64,000 nucleotides of DNA from an uncultured Eubacteriales bacterium (GCA_902779185.1 CACZAM010000001.1:1-64000); one strand, 5' to 3'. Counted from the stretch's first letter, positions 19,115 through 29,140 are shown. The notes: generated by a model from the letters alone, not told the origin. Numbers and translations are program-made.

Positions 19115-19281
19115 AGACTTCAAAGTATGCAAAAGGGAAAGGATCCGGAAACCGGAAGGGCGACAGATACGTTGACACAGGAGATGAATCGTACATAGGC
19201 CTCTGGCTCACAATTGCGATCCTGGCAGCACTGGAGTTTTCAATAATTGCGTTCATGCGGAGAAGAAGATCCCATGCCTAA
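19111..19281 (+). CDS. Small single-span membrane protein
   Basis: This 56-residue frame starts at ATG 19111 within the ATGA overlap of the PIG-L stop. It has a basic, glycine-rich N terminus (SKYAKGKGSGNRKGDRY), one membrane helix (about residues 29-49, YIGLWLTIAILAALEFSIIAF) and a basic end, RRRRS. Translational coupling supports that it is expressed. The helix-plus-arginine tail resembles the end of a sorting signal, but there is no LPxTG. Unknown function. It sits 28 bases before the fumarate reductase membrane subunit, so it could belong to either unit. Confidence 0.55.
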   Translation: MKTSKYAKGKGSGNRKGDRYVDTGDESYIGLWLTIAILAALEFSIIAFMRRRRSHA

Positions 19282-19309
19282 AGCGCGGAAAAGAGGTTAA
19301 GGCTTACAT

Positions 19310-19858
19310 ATGAGAACAAAAAAGATAAACGCGGTGCTGGGGCTGCTTGCGATCTGCATATTGTTAGCCCATTCGCTGTATCAGGTGGCCGCCTACATTC
19401 TCTTTATTTATAATCCGCTCGTAACGCGGATACTCGGCTGGGCAACTGCCGCGGTCGTTTCTTTACATGCTGTCATCGGCATGAGCATGCTTATGTTTAT
19501 GCACGACGGAGGCGATGTCACAACCTACCCGCGGGCAAATCTGAGAACCATACTGCAGCGCGCGTCCGCGCTGGGAATAATGGTGATGCTGGTGCTCCAT
19601 GTCAAATCATACGACATACTGACCTCCGGAACACCGGGCCTCATAGCAGCTGAGCTGATACAGCTGCTGTTCTTCAGCGCTGTTTTTACGCATATAGGGA
19701 CCTCGTTCAGCAATGCCTTTGTCACGCTGGGATTGATTCAGAACATGGACAGAAAGAAAACGGTTGACCGCGCCACGTGGATCATCTGCGCGGTGCTGTG
19801 GGCTGTTACGGTCATAGTTATCGGGAGAACGTATATAGCACTGGCGTCCATGAGCTGA
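19310..19858 (+). CDS. Fumarate reductase/succinate dehydrogenase membrane subunit (cytochrome b-like)
   Basis: The protein has 182 residues and four or five membrane helices with histidines in membrane positions (LLAHSLYQ, SLHAVIGMSML, MLVLHVKSYD, VFTHIGTS), suited to heme b or menaquinone binding. It directly precedes the flavoprotein and iron-sulfur genes, the C-A-B order of quinone-linked fumarate reductase. The sequence itself is divergent, so the call rests on topology, the histidines and neighbours. Confidence 0.7.
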   Translation: MRTKKINAVLGLLAICILLAHSLYQVAAYILFIYNPLVTRILGWATAAVVSLHAVIGMSMLMFMHDGGDVTTYPRANLRTILQRASALGIMVMLVLHVKSYDILTSGTPGLIAAELIQLLFFSAVFTHIGTSFSNAFVTLGLIQNMDRKKTVDRATWIICAVLWAVTVIVIGRTYIALASMS

Positions 19859-19875
19859 CATTCGGTGATCACATT

Positions 19876-21561
19876 ATGAAAGACAATACCGGCAACGCAG
19901 ACATCAATAAGAAGACAGTACTGGTAATAGGCAGCGGCATCTCCGGGATGACGGCTGCTATTTCGCTTGCGGAGAAAGGGATCAGAGTGATCATGGCGTC
20001 TCCGTTCGTTTCAGAGCGCTCACAGTCGGTCATGGCGGCAGGAGGCATCAACGCGGCACTCAACAACATGGGCGAAAATGACTCTGTCGAAAAGCACATA
20101 GAAGACACGCTCAAAGGCGGATGCATGATCGCCGGCAGGGACGCGGTGACAGGTCTTTGCTCCCGCGCTCCTGAGATAGTCAGGTGGCTTGAGACACTGG
20201 GGGCTGTTTTTACGCTGAATGAAAACGGAATCATCGATCAGAGAGCTTTCGGAGGGCAGTCGTGCAGACGGACATGCTACTGCGGAGCCTCGACCGGCAA
20301 GCAGATAGTATCCGCGCTGGTGATGGAGTGCAGGAGATACGAGGCAGCGGGCCTTATAGAAAGGCACCTGTGGAGCGATTTCCATTCCGGACTTATACAT
20401 GACGGTAAGTGCTACGGGGCACTTATGTTCAGTGAGGCGACAGCTTCGCTTGAACCGGTCTACGCCGACGCGGTGATCATGGCAACAGGCGGACAGAATG
20501 CTCTTTTCGGCAAAACTACAGGCTCTACGCAATGTGACGGATATGCGGCCGGCAGGCTCTTTATGCAGGGTGTTGCTCTGAAGAATCTCGAATTCATCCA
20601 GTATCATCCGACAACAATGGAAACAGGCCAGAAAAACATGCTGATCTCAGAAGCCGCACGGGGCGAGGGCGGCAGGCTCTATTATGAAGAGGATGGCAGA
20701 AGAGTTTATTTCATGGAGGAGAGATTCGGAGAGCGCGGAAATCTGATGCCGAGAGACGTAGTATCCGCCTGCATGGAGGAGACCGGAAAGGATATATACC
20801 TGGATGTCTCGCACCTCGGAGCCGAGGTAATCAACAAAAAGATACCTGAAGTAAGGGATCTGTGCATGAAATACGCAGGTCTGGATATAAAGAAAGAAAG
20901 CATACCGGTAAAGCCTTCGGTGCACTTTTTTATGGGAGGGCTTGCCGTGGACGGGCATCATGAGACAAATATTGACGGCCTGTACGCAATAGGAGAGTGC
21001 GCGTCGCGCTATCACGGCGCAAACAGGATAGGCGGCAATTCGCTCCTTGCAGCCATATACAGCGGACAGATCGCGGCAGAGAGTGTTGAGAGACGGACAG
21101 ACAGTCACACTGTTGACGAAGTGAAAGCTGCTGCTCTCTTTGACTCTTACATACAGAAAGAGAGAGAAAAGATAAGCAGAGACTTTGCCTCAGGGAGCAC
21201 TTTCCCGGTCATGTACATAAGAGACATGGCGGCGGAGATCATGAACACAAGGCTTGGGATAGTAAGAGATGGTCAGTCCCTTCAGAAGGGGATAGACGAT
21301 ATGGACTTCTACATAGAAGCTGCCTCGCGTATCAGGTATGACAGCTCAGTGCTCGAGTATTTCAACTACAGCCTGCCTGCAATTCTGACTCTGGCAAAGG
21401 CTGTGCTGATCTCAGCCCGCGAAAGAAGGGAAAGCAGGGGGGGCCATATAAGGGCTGATTACCCTGAGCAGCGTGATGAGTATAAAGCATCGACTCTGAT
21501 AAATTACGATGGCGGGGAATTCAACATTACATATGACATGGAGGGCCGCTTCGAGCACTGA
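19876..21561 (+). CDS. frdA: Fumarate reductase/succinate dehydrogenase flavoprotein subunit
   Basis: The start is taken at ATG 19876, 17 bases after the previous stop; an upstream in-frame ATG at 19777 lies inside the previous gene. The protein has 561 residues: FAD-binding VLVIGSGISGMTAA (residues 15-28), the dicarboxylate-site region IQYHPTTMETG, a capping domain, and the flavin loop GANRIGGNSLL. In most SdhA/FrdA proteins the FAD is covalently held by His in an RSHTVAAxGG motif. Here the motif reads RSQSVMAAGG, with Gln50 replacing the His, so the flavin is probably bound non-covalently. The subunit transfers electrons between menaquinol (via the B and C subunits) and fumarate or succinate. 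Fumarate reduction is more likely in an anaerobe. L-aspartate oxidase is an alternative but does not explain the C and B neighbours. Confidence 0.85.
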   Translation: MKDNTGNADINKKTVLVIGSGISGMTAAISLAEKGIRVIMASPFVSERSQSVMAAGGINAALNNMGENDSVEKHIEDTLKGGCMIAGRDAVTGLCSRAPEIVRWLETLGAVFTLNENGIIDQRAFGGQSCRRTCYCGASTGKQIVSALVMECRRYEAAGLIERHLWSDFHSGLIHDGKCYGALMFSEATASLEPVYADAVIMATGGQNALFGKTTGSTQCDGYAAGRLFMQGVALKNLEFIQYHPTTMETGQKNMLISEAARGEGGRLYYEEDGRRVYFMEERFGERGNLMPRDVVSACMEETGKDIYLDVSHLGAEVINKKIPEVRDLCMKYAGLDIKKESIPVKPSVHFFMGGLAVDGHHETNIDGLYAIGECASRYHGANRIGGNSLLAAIYSGQIAAESVERRTDSHTVDEVKAAALFDSYIQKEREKISRDFASGSTFPVMYIRDMAAEIMNTRLGIVRDGQSLQKGIDDMDFYIEAASRIRYDSSVLEYFNYSLPAILTLAKAVLISARERRESRGGHIRADYPEQRDEYKASTLINYDGGEFNITYDMEGRFEH

Positions 21562-21564
21562 CAG

Positions 21565-22233
21565 ATGAAAGTAAAGATACTTCGTAAAAGACCGACAGAA
21601 GACCGGCAATACTGGGAGGAGTTCATATATGAGGGGACTTCGGATATCACGGTCGCAGGGATGCTTGATGTCATTAATTATAAAGACGATATAACGAATT
21701 CGGCCGGTGAGAAAGTGCCCCGCATAGCCTGGGAATGCTCCTGCCTTCAGGGGATGTGCGGAGGCTGTGCCATGGTGATCAACGGCAGACCTGCTCTTGC
21801 CTGTGAAACCTTCGCCAGAGACCTCGGAGATGAGATCTCGATAAGGCCGCTCAGCAAGTTCTATGTGATCAATGACCTCGTCGTTGACCGCGGCATCATC
21901 CATGAGAATGCCATGAAGGTGAACGCTTTCATCCGTGAGTACAGACCGTCAGATCCTTCGGAGCATGAGCATCAGTATCTTGCGGCTAAATGCCTCAAAT
22001 GCGGACTCTGCCTGGAGATCTGTCCCAACTATATGAAGGGCGAGAGGTTTTACGGCGCGCTGTTTGCCAATGACTGCTATCTGATAGCGAGCAGGAGCAG
22101 TGTTTACAATAAAGACATAAAAAAAGACTACGATAAACATTTTGCGGCGGGTTGCTCCAAATCACTGGCATGCGTGGATGTGTGCCCGATGAAGATACCT
22201 ACATTGTCGTCAATGGCCAAAATGAACCGCTAG
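21565..22233 (+). CDS. frdB: Fumarate reductase/succinate dehydrogenase iron-sulfur subunit
   Basis: The protein has 222 residues. The N-terminal 2Fe-2S ferredoxin cysteines are in CSCLQGMCGGCAM and CET. The C-terminal cluster motifs are CLKCGLCLEICPN (4Fe-4S) and CSKSLACVDVCPMKIP (the 3Fe-4S/4Fe-4S partner set). It starts three bases after the flavoprotein stop. It relays electrons between the flavin and the heme/quinone of the membrane subunit. The order C-A-B is closed here, and the following gene is unrelated. Confidence 0.9.
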   Translation: MKVKILRKRPTEDRQYWEEFIYEGTSDITVAGMLDVINYKDDITNSAGEKVPRIAWECSCLQGMCGGCAMVINGRPALACETFARDLGDEISIRPLSKFYVINDLVVDRGIIHENAMKVNAFIREYRPSDPSEHEHQYLAAKCLKCGLCLEICPNYMKGERFYGALFANDCYLIASRSSVYNKDIKKDYDKHFAAGCSKSLACVDVCPMKIPTLSSMAKMNR

Positions 22234-22272
22234 TGCAAAAAAAGAGGCTGTTTTAATTGAAGGGGGGAGATT

Positions 22273-23319
22273 ATGAAAAGAATCAGCATTGTGTTAATTA
22301 CAATACTGCTTATGTTTTCGATGTCTTTAAGCCTGACGTTTGCAGCTGAACAGCCTAAAAATGAATCATCTCAGTCCGTTGAGCAGGAAACAGCCAAAAA
22401 AGAGACTGAAAAAGAGACAAAAAAAGAGACTAAACCTAAGACCGGAGTATATAAGAAAAACGGATACTACTATTATGAGAGCCCAAAAACAGGAAAGATA
22501 CGCAAAGACGCCGGCTTTATCAGATGGAAAGGTAACAGATACTATATACAAAAGGGCGGCAAAATAATCACATCAAAGACTTTCAAAGTTGGTAAGTATA
22601 GTTACCGCGCATACAGGGACGGCAGGATCGCCACCGGCGTGTACAAATGGGGAAAAGAGCACAAACTATACTATTCCGATCCCAAGAACGGCAGATGGGT
22701 CACGATAAAAAGTCACAGGTGTCAGAAGGGCGTGAAGTGGAAAGGTAACTGGTATTACCTACAGACGGACAGCACAGTGGCTACAAACCGGCCGGTCGTA
22801 ATAAATAACCGCCCATACGTTGCGGATTCTGAAGGAGTATGCACCAGGATCAAGGTGAATGCAACCGGTAATCCTGTTCTGAAAACAGCGCGCAGACAGC
22901 TGGGCAAACATACAAAATCCCAGGTCAGTAAATTCTGGACATGGTACTCCGGCAGAAGTTTCGTTAACACCGATGCGACTCCATGGTGCGGAACATTTGT
23001 TGCCTGGTGCTACAGGAAAGCCGGCAAGTACAGTAAGATCAGTTCCGTCGGAAACAAAAGTTACGTTCCAAGTTACTCTCACTTTGCAAGCAATCACGGA
23101 AAGTGGGTAAAGAAATCCCGGGCTAAAGGCGGAGACATTATCGTTTTCGGCCGAAACAGGCATGTAGGAATAGTCGAGAGAGTCTATAAGGGATACATCT
23201 ATACAATAGAGGGTAATTCAGGGCCGACTGCGGAAATCGGCACACGCCTGCCCGGCGCTGTCACGAGGAGAGTCTATAAACTCACAGATCCGGATATAAA
23301 AGGCGTGATCCACCCTTAG
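22273..23319 (+). CDS. Secreted CHAP-domain cell-wall hydrolase
   Basis: The protein has 348 residues with a clear signal peptide (about 24 residues, cut after AFA-like TFAAE). A charged KKET-rich linker follows, then wall-binding-like repeats (KNGYYYYESPKTG, WKGNRYYIQKGG, WKGNWYYLQTDS; residues 55-190) of the choline-binding-repeat type. The C-terminal CHAP amidase/endopeptidase domain has its catalytic Cys in WCGTFVAWCYRKAG and His in RNRHVGIVE. It probably trims peptidoglycan cross-bridges during growth or separation. It is preceded by a GGGGGAG site and is convergent with metA, six bases away. Confidence 0.8.
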   Translation: MKRISIVLITILLMFSMSLSLTFAAEQPKNESSQSVEQETAKKETEKETKKETKPKTGVYKKNGYYYYESPKTGKIRKDAGFIRWKGNRYYIQKGGKIITSKTFKVGKYSYRAYRDGRIATGVYKWGKEHKLYYSDPKNGRWVTIKSHRCQKGVKWKGNWYYLQTDSTVATNRPVVINNRPYVADSEGVCTRIKVNATGNPVLKTARRQLGKHTKSQVSKFWTWYSGRSFVNTDATPWCGTFVAWCYRKAGKYSKISSVGNKSYVPSYSHFASNHGKWVKKSRAKGGDIIVFGRNRHVGIVERVYKGYIYTIEGNSGPTAEIGTRLPGAVTRRVYKLTDPDIKGVIHP

Positions 23320-23324
23320 CGGGG

Positions 23325-24281
23325 CTATTCCAGCGTGTTTTTTATCAGGTAGCTGTCTTCTTCGATAGGTCTCAGCTTGCTGAGATCGTATGGCGTGTCC
23401 TGATATACCAGATTGAGCCAGTTGGTATAGGTGCAGTTGGAGCTTGAACGCCAGGAGAGGATCGGCTCCTGTGCCGGATCGTCGTCAGGATAGTAGTTGA
23501 CCGGAATTGCCGGGTTAAGGCCCTTTGCGAGATCCCGCTTGTATTCTTTGTCAAGATCATACCGGTCATATTCCGAGTGTCCTGTAACAAACACCTGTCT
23601 GGATGAGTATGCGAGGATAAGATAGCTTCCTGCCTCGGGACTGTCCGCAACGACATAGAGCTCAGGATTGCTTCTGACCTTCTCTTCATCCAGCCCCGTA
23701 TACCTCGACTGAGGAACATAGAACTCATCATCCATTCCCCTCATGAGGATCTTCTTTCTGTGAATTACACGGTGGAGATACACGCCGCTCAGCTTCGCCG
23801 GCAACTGACGTTTCTCTATCCCGTAGTGGTAATACAATCCCGCCTGGGCGCCCCAGCAAATGTGGAAAGTGGAGTACACATGAGTCTTGGACCATTCAAA
23901 TATCTGACATAGTTCGTCCCAGTATCTTACTTCTTCAAACTCCAGCTGTTCAACCGGCGCGCCTGTGATAATCAGTCCGTCAAAATTCCTGTGCTTTACA
24001 TCCTCAAATGTCTGATAGAACTTATTGAGATGAGATCTGTCCACGTGGGACCCGCGATGGGTCGCAGTGGTGAGGAATGTGATCTCAAGCTGAATAGGAA
24101 AATTCGAAAGGACTCTGAGTATATCAAGCTCGGTATCTTCCTTCAGCGGCATCAGATTGAGGATGGCGATCTCAAGCGGCCTTATATCCTGGGATACCGC
24201 CCGGCTCTCATCCATTACGAATATGTTTTCATCCTCCAGTATCTTCTTGACCGGAAGATCGTTCTGTATCTTGATTGGCAT
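23325..24281 (-). CDS. metA: Homoserine O-acyltransferase (MetA family)
   Basis: The protein has 318 residues, the standard length, starting PIKIQNDLPVKKIL. Family blocks include the catalytic Cys in HICWGAQAGLYYHYGI, the ALNLMP-like region (AILNLMPLKEDTE), LIITGAPVE, and HSEYDR near the end carrying the catalytic His. It acylates homoserine (acetyl- or succinyl-CoA; in Clostridia usually acetyl) as the first step to methionine. AGGAGA lies nine bases before the ATG on the minus strand. It is divergent from metY, which uses the O-acylhomoserine. Confidence 0.95.
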   Translation of the reverse strand: MPIKIQNDLPVKKILEDENIFVMDESRAVSQDIRPLEIAILNLMPLKEDTELDILRVLSNFPIQLEITFLTTATHRGSHVDRSHLNKFYQTFEDVKHRNFDGLIITGAPVEQLEFEEVRYWDELCQIFEWSKTHVYSTFHICWGAQAGLYYHYGIEKRQLPAKLSGVYLHRVIHRKKILMRGMDDEFYVPQSRYTGLDEEKVRSNPELYVVADSPEAGSYLILAYSSRQVFVTGHSEYDRYDLDKEYKRDLAKGLNPAIPVNYYPDDDPAQEPILSWRSSSNCTYTNWLNLVYQDTPYDLSKLRPIEEDSYLIKNTLE

Positions 24282-24454
24282 TGATTGATATCTCCTGTTT
24301 TCTGCGGTTAAGCATGTTTGATTATGATATTATGCCGCCTCATATGCTGTCAAATGATATTTGCACAGAAAAACGCAGTCCGTTCACTTGCGTGATCATG
24401 TTTTTTTCAGTAAGATTTTCTATTATGAAACATAAAAGGGAGGTATCAGAGATT
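24282..24454. promoter_or_regulatory. Divergent metA/metY control region
   Basis: This 173-base gap separates the starts of metA (minus) and metY (plus) and must hold the promoters of both. An A+T-rich stretch is present but I could not pick convincing -35/-10 pairs. I looked for S-box (SAM-I) and T-box features and saw none, so any methionine control is by another means. Confidence 0.4.
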
Positions 24455-25732
24455 ATGAAAGACTACGAACTCGGCACTAAGTGTGTTCAGGCAGGATATA
24501 CACCGGGCAATGGAGAGCCAAGACAGATCCCGATAATACAGTCGACGACTTTTAAGTACGATACCGGCGAAGATATGGGCAAACTGTTCGATCTGGAGGC
24601 ATCCGGGTATTTTTACACCAGACTTCAGAACCCAACGAACGATATGGTCGCAGCCAAGATTGCAGCTCTTGAAGGCGGTACGGCAGCGATGCTTACATCA
24701 TCCGGTCAGGCAGCCAACTTCTTTGCTCTGTTCAATATCTGTGAATCAGGGGATCACATTGTATCTTCAGCATCGATCTACGGAGGAACATTCAACCTGA
24801 TCTCAGTGACCATGGCAAAGATGGGCATCAGCGCTACATTTATATCACCGGACTGCACTGAGGAGGAGCTGAACGCCGCCTTCCGCGATAATACAAAAGC
24901 GGTTTTCGGCGAGACCATCGCGAATCCGGCGCTTACAGTACTGGATATCGAGAAGTTCGCAAAGGCCGCACATGAGCATGGTGTGCCTCTGATTGTAGAC
25001 AATACTTTCCCGACACCTGTTAACTGCAGACCGATAGAATGGGGCGCAGATATAGTAACACATTCGACTACTAAATACCTTGACGGACATGGCGCTGCAG
25101 TGGGCGGAGCTATTGTTGATTCAGGCAGATTCGACTGGATGGCACATAAGGATAAATTCCCGGGTCTCACGACGCCTGATGATTCCTATCATGGGATCGT
25201 ATATGCAGAGAAGTTTGGAAATGAGGGGGCATTTATCACAAAGGCCACTTCACAGCTGATGAGAGATTTCGGCAGCATCCAGTCGCCGCAGAACGCGTTT
25301 ATTCTTAATCTCGGGCTTGAGTCGCTTCATGTCCGCATGCCTAAGCATGTAGAGAACGGTCAGGCAGTTGCTGAGTTCCTGAATAAACATCCAAAGGTGA
25401 AGAAGGTCAGCTATTCAGGGCTTCCGGGAGATAAGTATTATGAGATCGCAAGGAAATACATGCCTGACGGCGGATGCGGAGTCGTTTCGTTCGAGCTTGA
25501 AGACAGAGCTGCGGCTGAGAAGTTCATGGGACGCCTCAGACTTGCTGCTATCGAGACACATGTTGCTGACGCGAGGACCTGCTGCCTGAATCCTGCATCG
25601 ACCACACACCGTCAGATGACGGATGAGCAGCTGAAGGCTGCGGGCGTTCCTGCGGGACTGGTAAGGATGTCATGCGGACTCGAAGATAAAGAAGACCTGA
25701 TCGAAGATATCAGACAGGCACTTGAGGATTAA
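24455..25732 (+). CDS. metY: O-acetylhomoserine sulfhydrylase / aminocarboxypropyltransferase
   Basis: The start at ATG 24455 (GGGAGG upstream) gives 425 residues beginning MKDYELGTKCVQAGY, the normal N terminus; earlier in-frame ATGs lack the family match. It is a PLP-dependent enzyme of the Cys/Met gamma family: GGTAAMLTSSGQAA, then the PLP lysine in HSTTKYLDGHG, and GLESLHVRMPKH. It forms homocysteine from O-acetylhomoserine and sulfide. Together with metA, it completes the direct sulfhydrylation route. Confidence 0.95.
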   Translation: MKDYELGTKCVQAGYTPGNGEPRQIPIIQSTTFKYDTGEDMGKLFDLEASGYFYTRLQNPTNDMVAAKIAALEGGTAAMLTSSGQAANFFALFNICESGDHIVSSASIYGGTFNLISVTMAKMGISATFISPDCTEEELNAAFRDNTKAVFGETIANPALTVLDIEKFAKAAHEHGVPLIVDNTFPTPVNCRPIEWGADIVTHSTTKYLDGHGAAVGGAIVDSGRFDWMAHKDKFPGLTTPDDSYHGIVYAEKFGNEGAFITKATSQLMRDFGSIQSPQNAFILNLGLESLHVRMPKHVENGQAVAEFLNKHPKVKKVSYSGLPGDKYYEIARKYMPDGGCGVVSFELEDRAAAEKFMGRLRLAAIETHVADARTCCLNPASTTHRQMTDEQLKAAGVPAGLVRMSCGLEDKEDLIEDIRQALED

Positions 25733-25747
25733 AAAGGAGAGAGATTC

Positions 25748-27292
25748 ATGGCAGGGAACGGTATTCTTATTGTAGATTTCGGGGGTCAGTACAACCAGCT
25801 GATTGCTCGCCGCGTCAGAGAATGCGGAGTCTATTCAGAGATACATAATTATGATGAAGTGGATACGGAATCAGTCCGGAAGTTCGGCCCGGGCGGAATT
25901 ATCTTCACCGGAGGACCGCAGAGCGCTTATGGAGAAGGTGCGCCTTCCATAGATGACGGCATTTTCTCACTTGGCATTCCTGTACTCGGGATCTGCTACG
26001 GAGCGCAGCTCATGGCATACCGGCTTGGAGGGAGCATTGATTCCGCTCCGACAAGTGAGTATGGCCGCACTGAAGTCACGATAGATGACAAAGGTGGGAT
26101 ACTGGCTTCTGCTGACGATATCAACACGTGCTGGATGAGCCATACTGACTATATCAGCTGTCCTCCGGAAGGTTTTATCATCACAGCACATACCGATGAC
26201 TGCCCTGTAGCCGGCATGGAAGACAGAGCAAGAGGCTTCTATGCTGTACAGTTCCATCCGGAAGTGAATCACACTGAGCACGGAGCGGAATTTATCAGGC
26301 GTTTTGTACTTGATGTATGCGGGTGCAGCCAGGACTGGCAGATGGATTCATTTGCCGGGACGCAGATTCAGGCGATCAGAGAGAAGGTGGGTGATGGCAA
26401 GGTGCTGCTCGGCCTGTCAGGCGGTGTGGATTCTTCAGTTGTTGCCGCGCTTCTGGCCAGAGCTGTAGGACCTCAGCTCACGTGTGTTTTTGTAGATCAC
26501 GGACTGCTGCGCAAGAATGAAGCAGAAGAGGTATCTGAAGTATTCGGAAGCGGAAAACTGTTCGATCTTAATTTCATCAGGGTGGACGCGGCTGACAGAT
26601 TCTATGCAAAACTTGCGGGAGTGACGGAGCCTGAGAGCAAGCGCAAGATCATCGGTGAAGAGTTTATAAGGGTGTTCGAGGAGACGGCGAAGAAAATAGG
26701 CAAAGTCGATTTCCTGGCGCAGGGAACGATCTATCCGGATATAATAGAAAGCGGTCTCGGAAAGTCTGCCGTAATAAAATCGCATCACAATGTCGGAGGC
26801 CTTCCGGACTATGTTGATTTCAGAGAGATAATTGAGCCTCTCAGGATGCTCTTCAAGGATGAGGTAAGGCAGCTGGGAAGGGAGCTTGGTCTTCCTGAAT
26901 ACCTGGTAAGCAGACAGCCGTTCCCGGGACCGGGGCTCGGCATACGTATAATTGGAGAAGTAACGGCTGAAAAAGTACGGATCGTGCAGGATGCAGATGC
27001 TATATACCGTGAAGAGATAGCCAAAGCAGGACTCGCCGGTTCGATCAGCCAGTACTATGCGGCACTCACCAATATGCAGACCGTAGGAGTTATGGGAGAC
27101 TTCCGTACCTACGATCACGCTGTCGCACTGCGTGCAGTCATTACTTCAGACTTTATGACAGCAGAGGCAGCTCATCTGCCGTGGGAAGTGCTCGACCGCG
27201 TGATGACACGCATAGTGAATGAAGTCGATAATGTAAACAGAGTTTTCTATGATCTCACGAGCAAACCGCCGGGGACTGTGGAGATGGAATAA
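25748..27292 (+). CDS. guaA: GMP synthase (glutamine-hydrolysing)
   Basis: The protein has 514 residues, full length. The N-terminal glutamine amidotransferase has Cys in [17 protein letters not shown] (His-Glu), and [10 protein letters not shown]. The ATP-PPase domain has the PP-loop [14 protein letters not shown], and the C terminus ends KPPGTVEME as is typical. It makes GMP from XMP. The start has AAAGGAGAGA upstream. The next gene starts only 11 bases downstream, so guaA may be transcribed with the nucleotidase-like gene and the first reverse transcriptase. Confidence 0.95.
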   Translation: MAGNGILIVDFGGQYNQLIARRVRECGVYSEIHNYDEVDTESVRKFGPGGIIFTGGPQSAYGEGAPSIDDGIFSLGIPVLGICYGAQLMAYRLGGSIDSAPTSEYGRTEVTIDDKGGILASADDINTCWMSHTDYISCPPEGFIITAHTDDCPVAGMEDRARGFYAVQFHPEVNHTEHGAEFIRRFVLDVCGCSQDWQMDSFAGTQIQAIREKVGDGKVLLGLSGGVDSSVVAALLARAVGPQLTCVFVDHGLLRKNEAEEVSEVFGSGKLFDLNFIRVDAADRFYAKLAGVTEPESKRKIIGEEFIRVFEETAKKIGKVDFLAQGTIYPDIIESGLGKSAVIKSHHNVGGLPDYVDFREIIEPLRMLFKDEVRQLGRELGLPEYLVSRQPFPGPGLGIRIIGEVTAEKVRIVQDADAIYREEIAKAGLAGSISQYYAALTNMQTVGVMGDFRTYDHAVALRAVITSDFMTAEAAHLPWEVLDRVMTRIVNEVDNVNRVFYDLTSKPPGTVEME

Positions 27293-27303
27293 GGGTATTT
27301 GCA

Positions 27304-29112
27304 GTGTCAGATAAAGCAGGAAAACATAAGACTGACTTTATTATTGCAGCAGTAATGTCTCTGGCTGTGCTGGTCATTCTGATCCTTTACGCAGGGTATC
27401 TTAAAAGCCTTCCTGAAGCCGGCACAGGGGAGTTCCGTCTCCCTGTTTTCGGCACCTCGGATATCCACGGGTCACTCGTTGGCGAGGTGGAGGAGCCGCA
27501 TAAATACATGCTTGCCTTTATAGCGGACAAGGTGGAAGATGTGCGGCAGGCTGATGGCAGCTCCGACACAGACAGGACTGTTCTGATAGACGGAGGAGAT
27601 ATCTATCAGGGGAATGTGGTGTCAAACACCCTGGACGGAGAATCTCTGTCCGCCGCTTTTGATGCCATGGAATATGACGCTGTGGCTGTGGGCAATCATG
27701 AGTTTGACTGGGGAATCGATACCGTCATAGACAGCGACAGTACCATGAGGGATTATAATGAAGGCGGCAGCTTTCACAAAAATAATATTCCTGTAGTATG
27801 CTGTAATCTTTTCAAAGACGGGCAGAAGGTCGATTTTGCCGATGACTATGTGATCCTTCACAAAAAGGCTTATGATGAGTCGGGCAGCGGGATGGACGTC
27901 AGGATAGGTGTCATAGGCTTTGCTGAAGAGTACTCAAAAAGCATTTCAGATAAGACATTTAAAGATCTCGGATACATGATCACGGAGGATTATGATGAAG
28001 TCAACCGCCTTGCGGACGAGCTCAGACACAAGGAATGCTGTGATGCGGTGATACTCCTTGCGCACGGTTCTCCGGAGAGAATAGCAGAATCTCTGGGTCC
28101 TTCAACAGAGGTGGATCTTGTATACGGAGGCCATATTCACAAGGACATTAATGACATGACTGAGTGGGGTCTCAGGTACATGTCACCATCAGGCAAAGGA
28201 TATGCGTATCTCTATTCCGAGCTGGTTTTCGAACATGACGGCAGAGGCGGCGTAAGGATCCGTGAAGGATCGGACGACAGGGCAGAGTACATAAAGACCG
28301 CAAAGGATGAAGATTTGCTCTATGACAAAGAAGCAAACTCGCAGGAACTGGATTCCGGCATAGTAGAGCTGACAAATGAGTATCTGGACATAGTTAATAA
28401 GCAGTTGTCTGAGGAGATAGGGTATGTTACCCAATCCGTCACAAGAACCAGGCTGGAAGGATGTGACAACAGGATCACAGTGGCAGGCAATTTCATAAAT
28501 GATGCCATGCGGCGCGCCGCAGATGCGGATATCTCATTCATCAACATAGGAGGTGTAAGGGAAGATCTGATAATGGCGGAGGGCAGCGAACGCCGTCCTG
28601 TGACACTCATGGACATCTATTCCATGCTCCCGTTTGATGACACTTTATACGTTTATGAGATAACCTATGAAGAACTGATTGATAATGTCTTAAGTTATGC
28701 AATGGATAACTACGCATGGGGCGTTCTGACATGCATGACAGGCATTGATTGCTATTTTATGATCGATCCGGATGACGACGGCAGCAGCGGCAGCAAGTTC
28801 CTGCGAAGGAAACTGAGCGCTCTGGTGAAGGGCGGAGAGCTTATCTGGAAGGACGGTCAATGGACAGAGGGCTGGAAGGACAAAAAAGTCAGGATCGCCG
28901 TCGGCGAATTTTCGGCCACGACAAACAGAAATAAAGGTGGCACAGACAATCCTCTGTGCGGATACAATAAAACCGGCAGACTTATTTCAAGTGATGAACT
29001 GCTCAGAGACAAGGTGATAGAAGCATTGAAAGCTGAAGCTGCCGAAAACGGCGGCCTCCTTCATGTAGATAACGAGCCGCATTTCATTTTCAGAGAATAC
29101 AATGGAAACTGA
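27304..29112 (+). CDS. Membrane-anchored 5'-nucleotidase/2',3'-cyclic phosphodiesterase-like protein
   Basis: The protein has 602 residues from GTG 27304, with a signal anchor at residues 12-35. The metallophosphatase domain (about 50-290) has SDIHGS, DGGDIYQGN, VGNHEFDWG, LAHGS and GGHIH, the five UshA/CpdB metal-binding blocks. The C-terminal 5'-nucleotidase domain (about 350-590) has the substrate-ring motifs NFINDAMRRAAD and INIGGVRED. It should act outside the membrane on nucleotides, salvaging nucleosides. It directly precedes the RT gene, whose start lies 29 bases downstream. Confidence 0.85.
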   Translation: MSDKAGKHKTDFIIAAVMSLAVLVILILYAGYLKSLPEAGTGEFRLPVFGTSDIHGSLVGEVEEPHKYMLAFIADKVEDVRQADGSSDTDRTVLIDGGDIYQGNVVSNTLDGESLSAAFDAMEYDAVAVGNHEFDWGIDTVIDSDSTMRDYNEGGSFHKNNIPVVCCNLFKDGQKVDFADDYVILHKKAYDESGSGMDVRIGVIGFAEEYSKSISDKTFKDLGYMITEDYDEVNRLADELRHKECCDAVILLAHGSPERIAESLGPSTEVDLVYGGHIHKDINDMTEWGLRYMSPSGKGYAYLYSELVFEHDGRGGVRIREGSDDRAEYIKTAKDEDLLYDKEANSQELDSGIVELTNEYLDIVNKQLSEEIGYVTQSVTRTRLEGCDNRITVAGNFINDAMRRAADADISFINIGGVREDLIMAEGSERRPVTLMDIYSMLPFDDTLYVYEITYEELIDNVLSYAMDNYAWGVLTCMTGIDCYFMIDPDDDGSSGSKFLRRKLSALVKGGELIWKDGQWTEGWKDKKVRIAVGEFSATTNRNKGGTDNPLCGYNKTGRLISSDELLRDKVIEALKAEAAENGGLLHVDNEPHFIFREYNGN

Positions 29113-29140
29113 CAGACCAATAAAACAGGCAGGAAAGAAA

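Noticed and set aside
24282..24454. SAM riboswitch or T-box in the metA-metY gap
   Set aside because: No S-box core sequences or T-box specifier stem could be found by eye.
29113..29140. Upstream retron msr-msd RNA for RT copy 1
   Set aside because: Only 28 bases separate the RT start from the preceding gene, and at copy 2 only 42 bases. No room and no inverted repeat for an upstream retron RNA.
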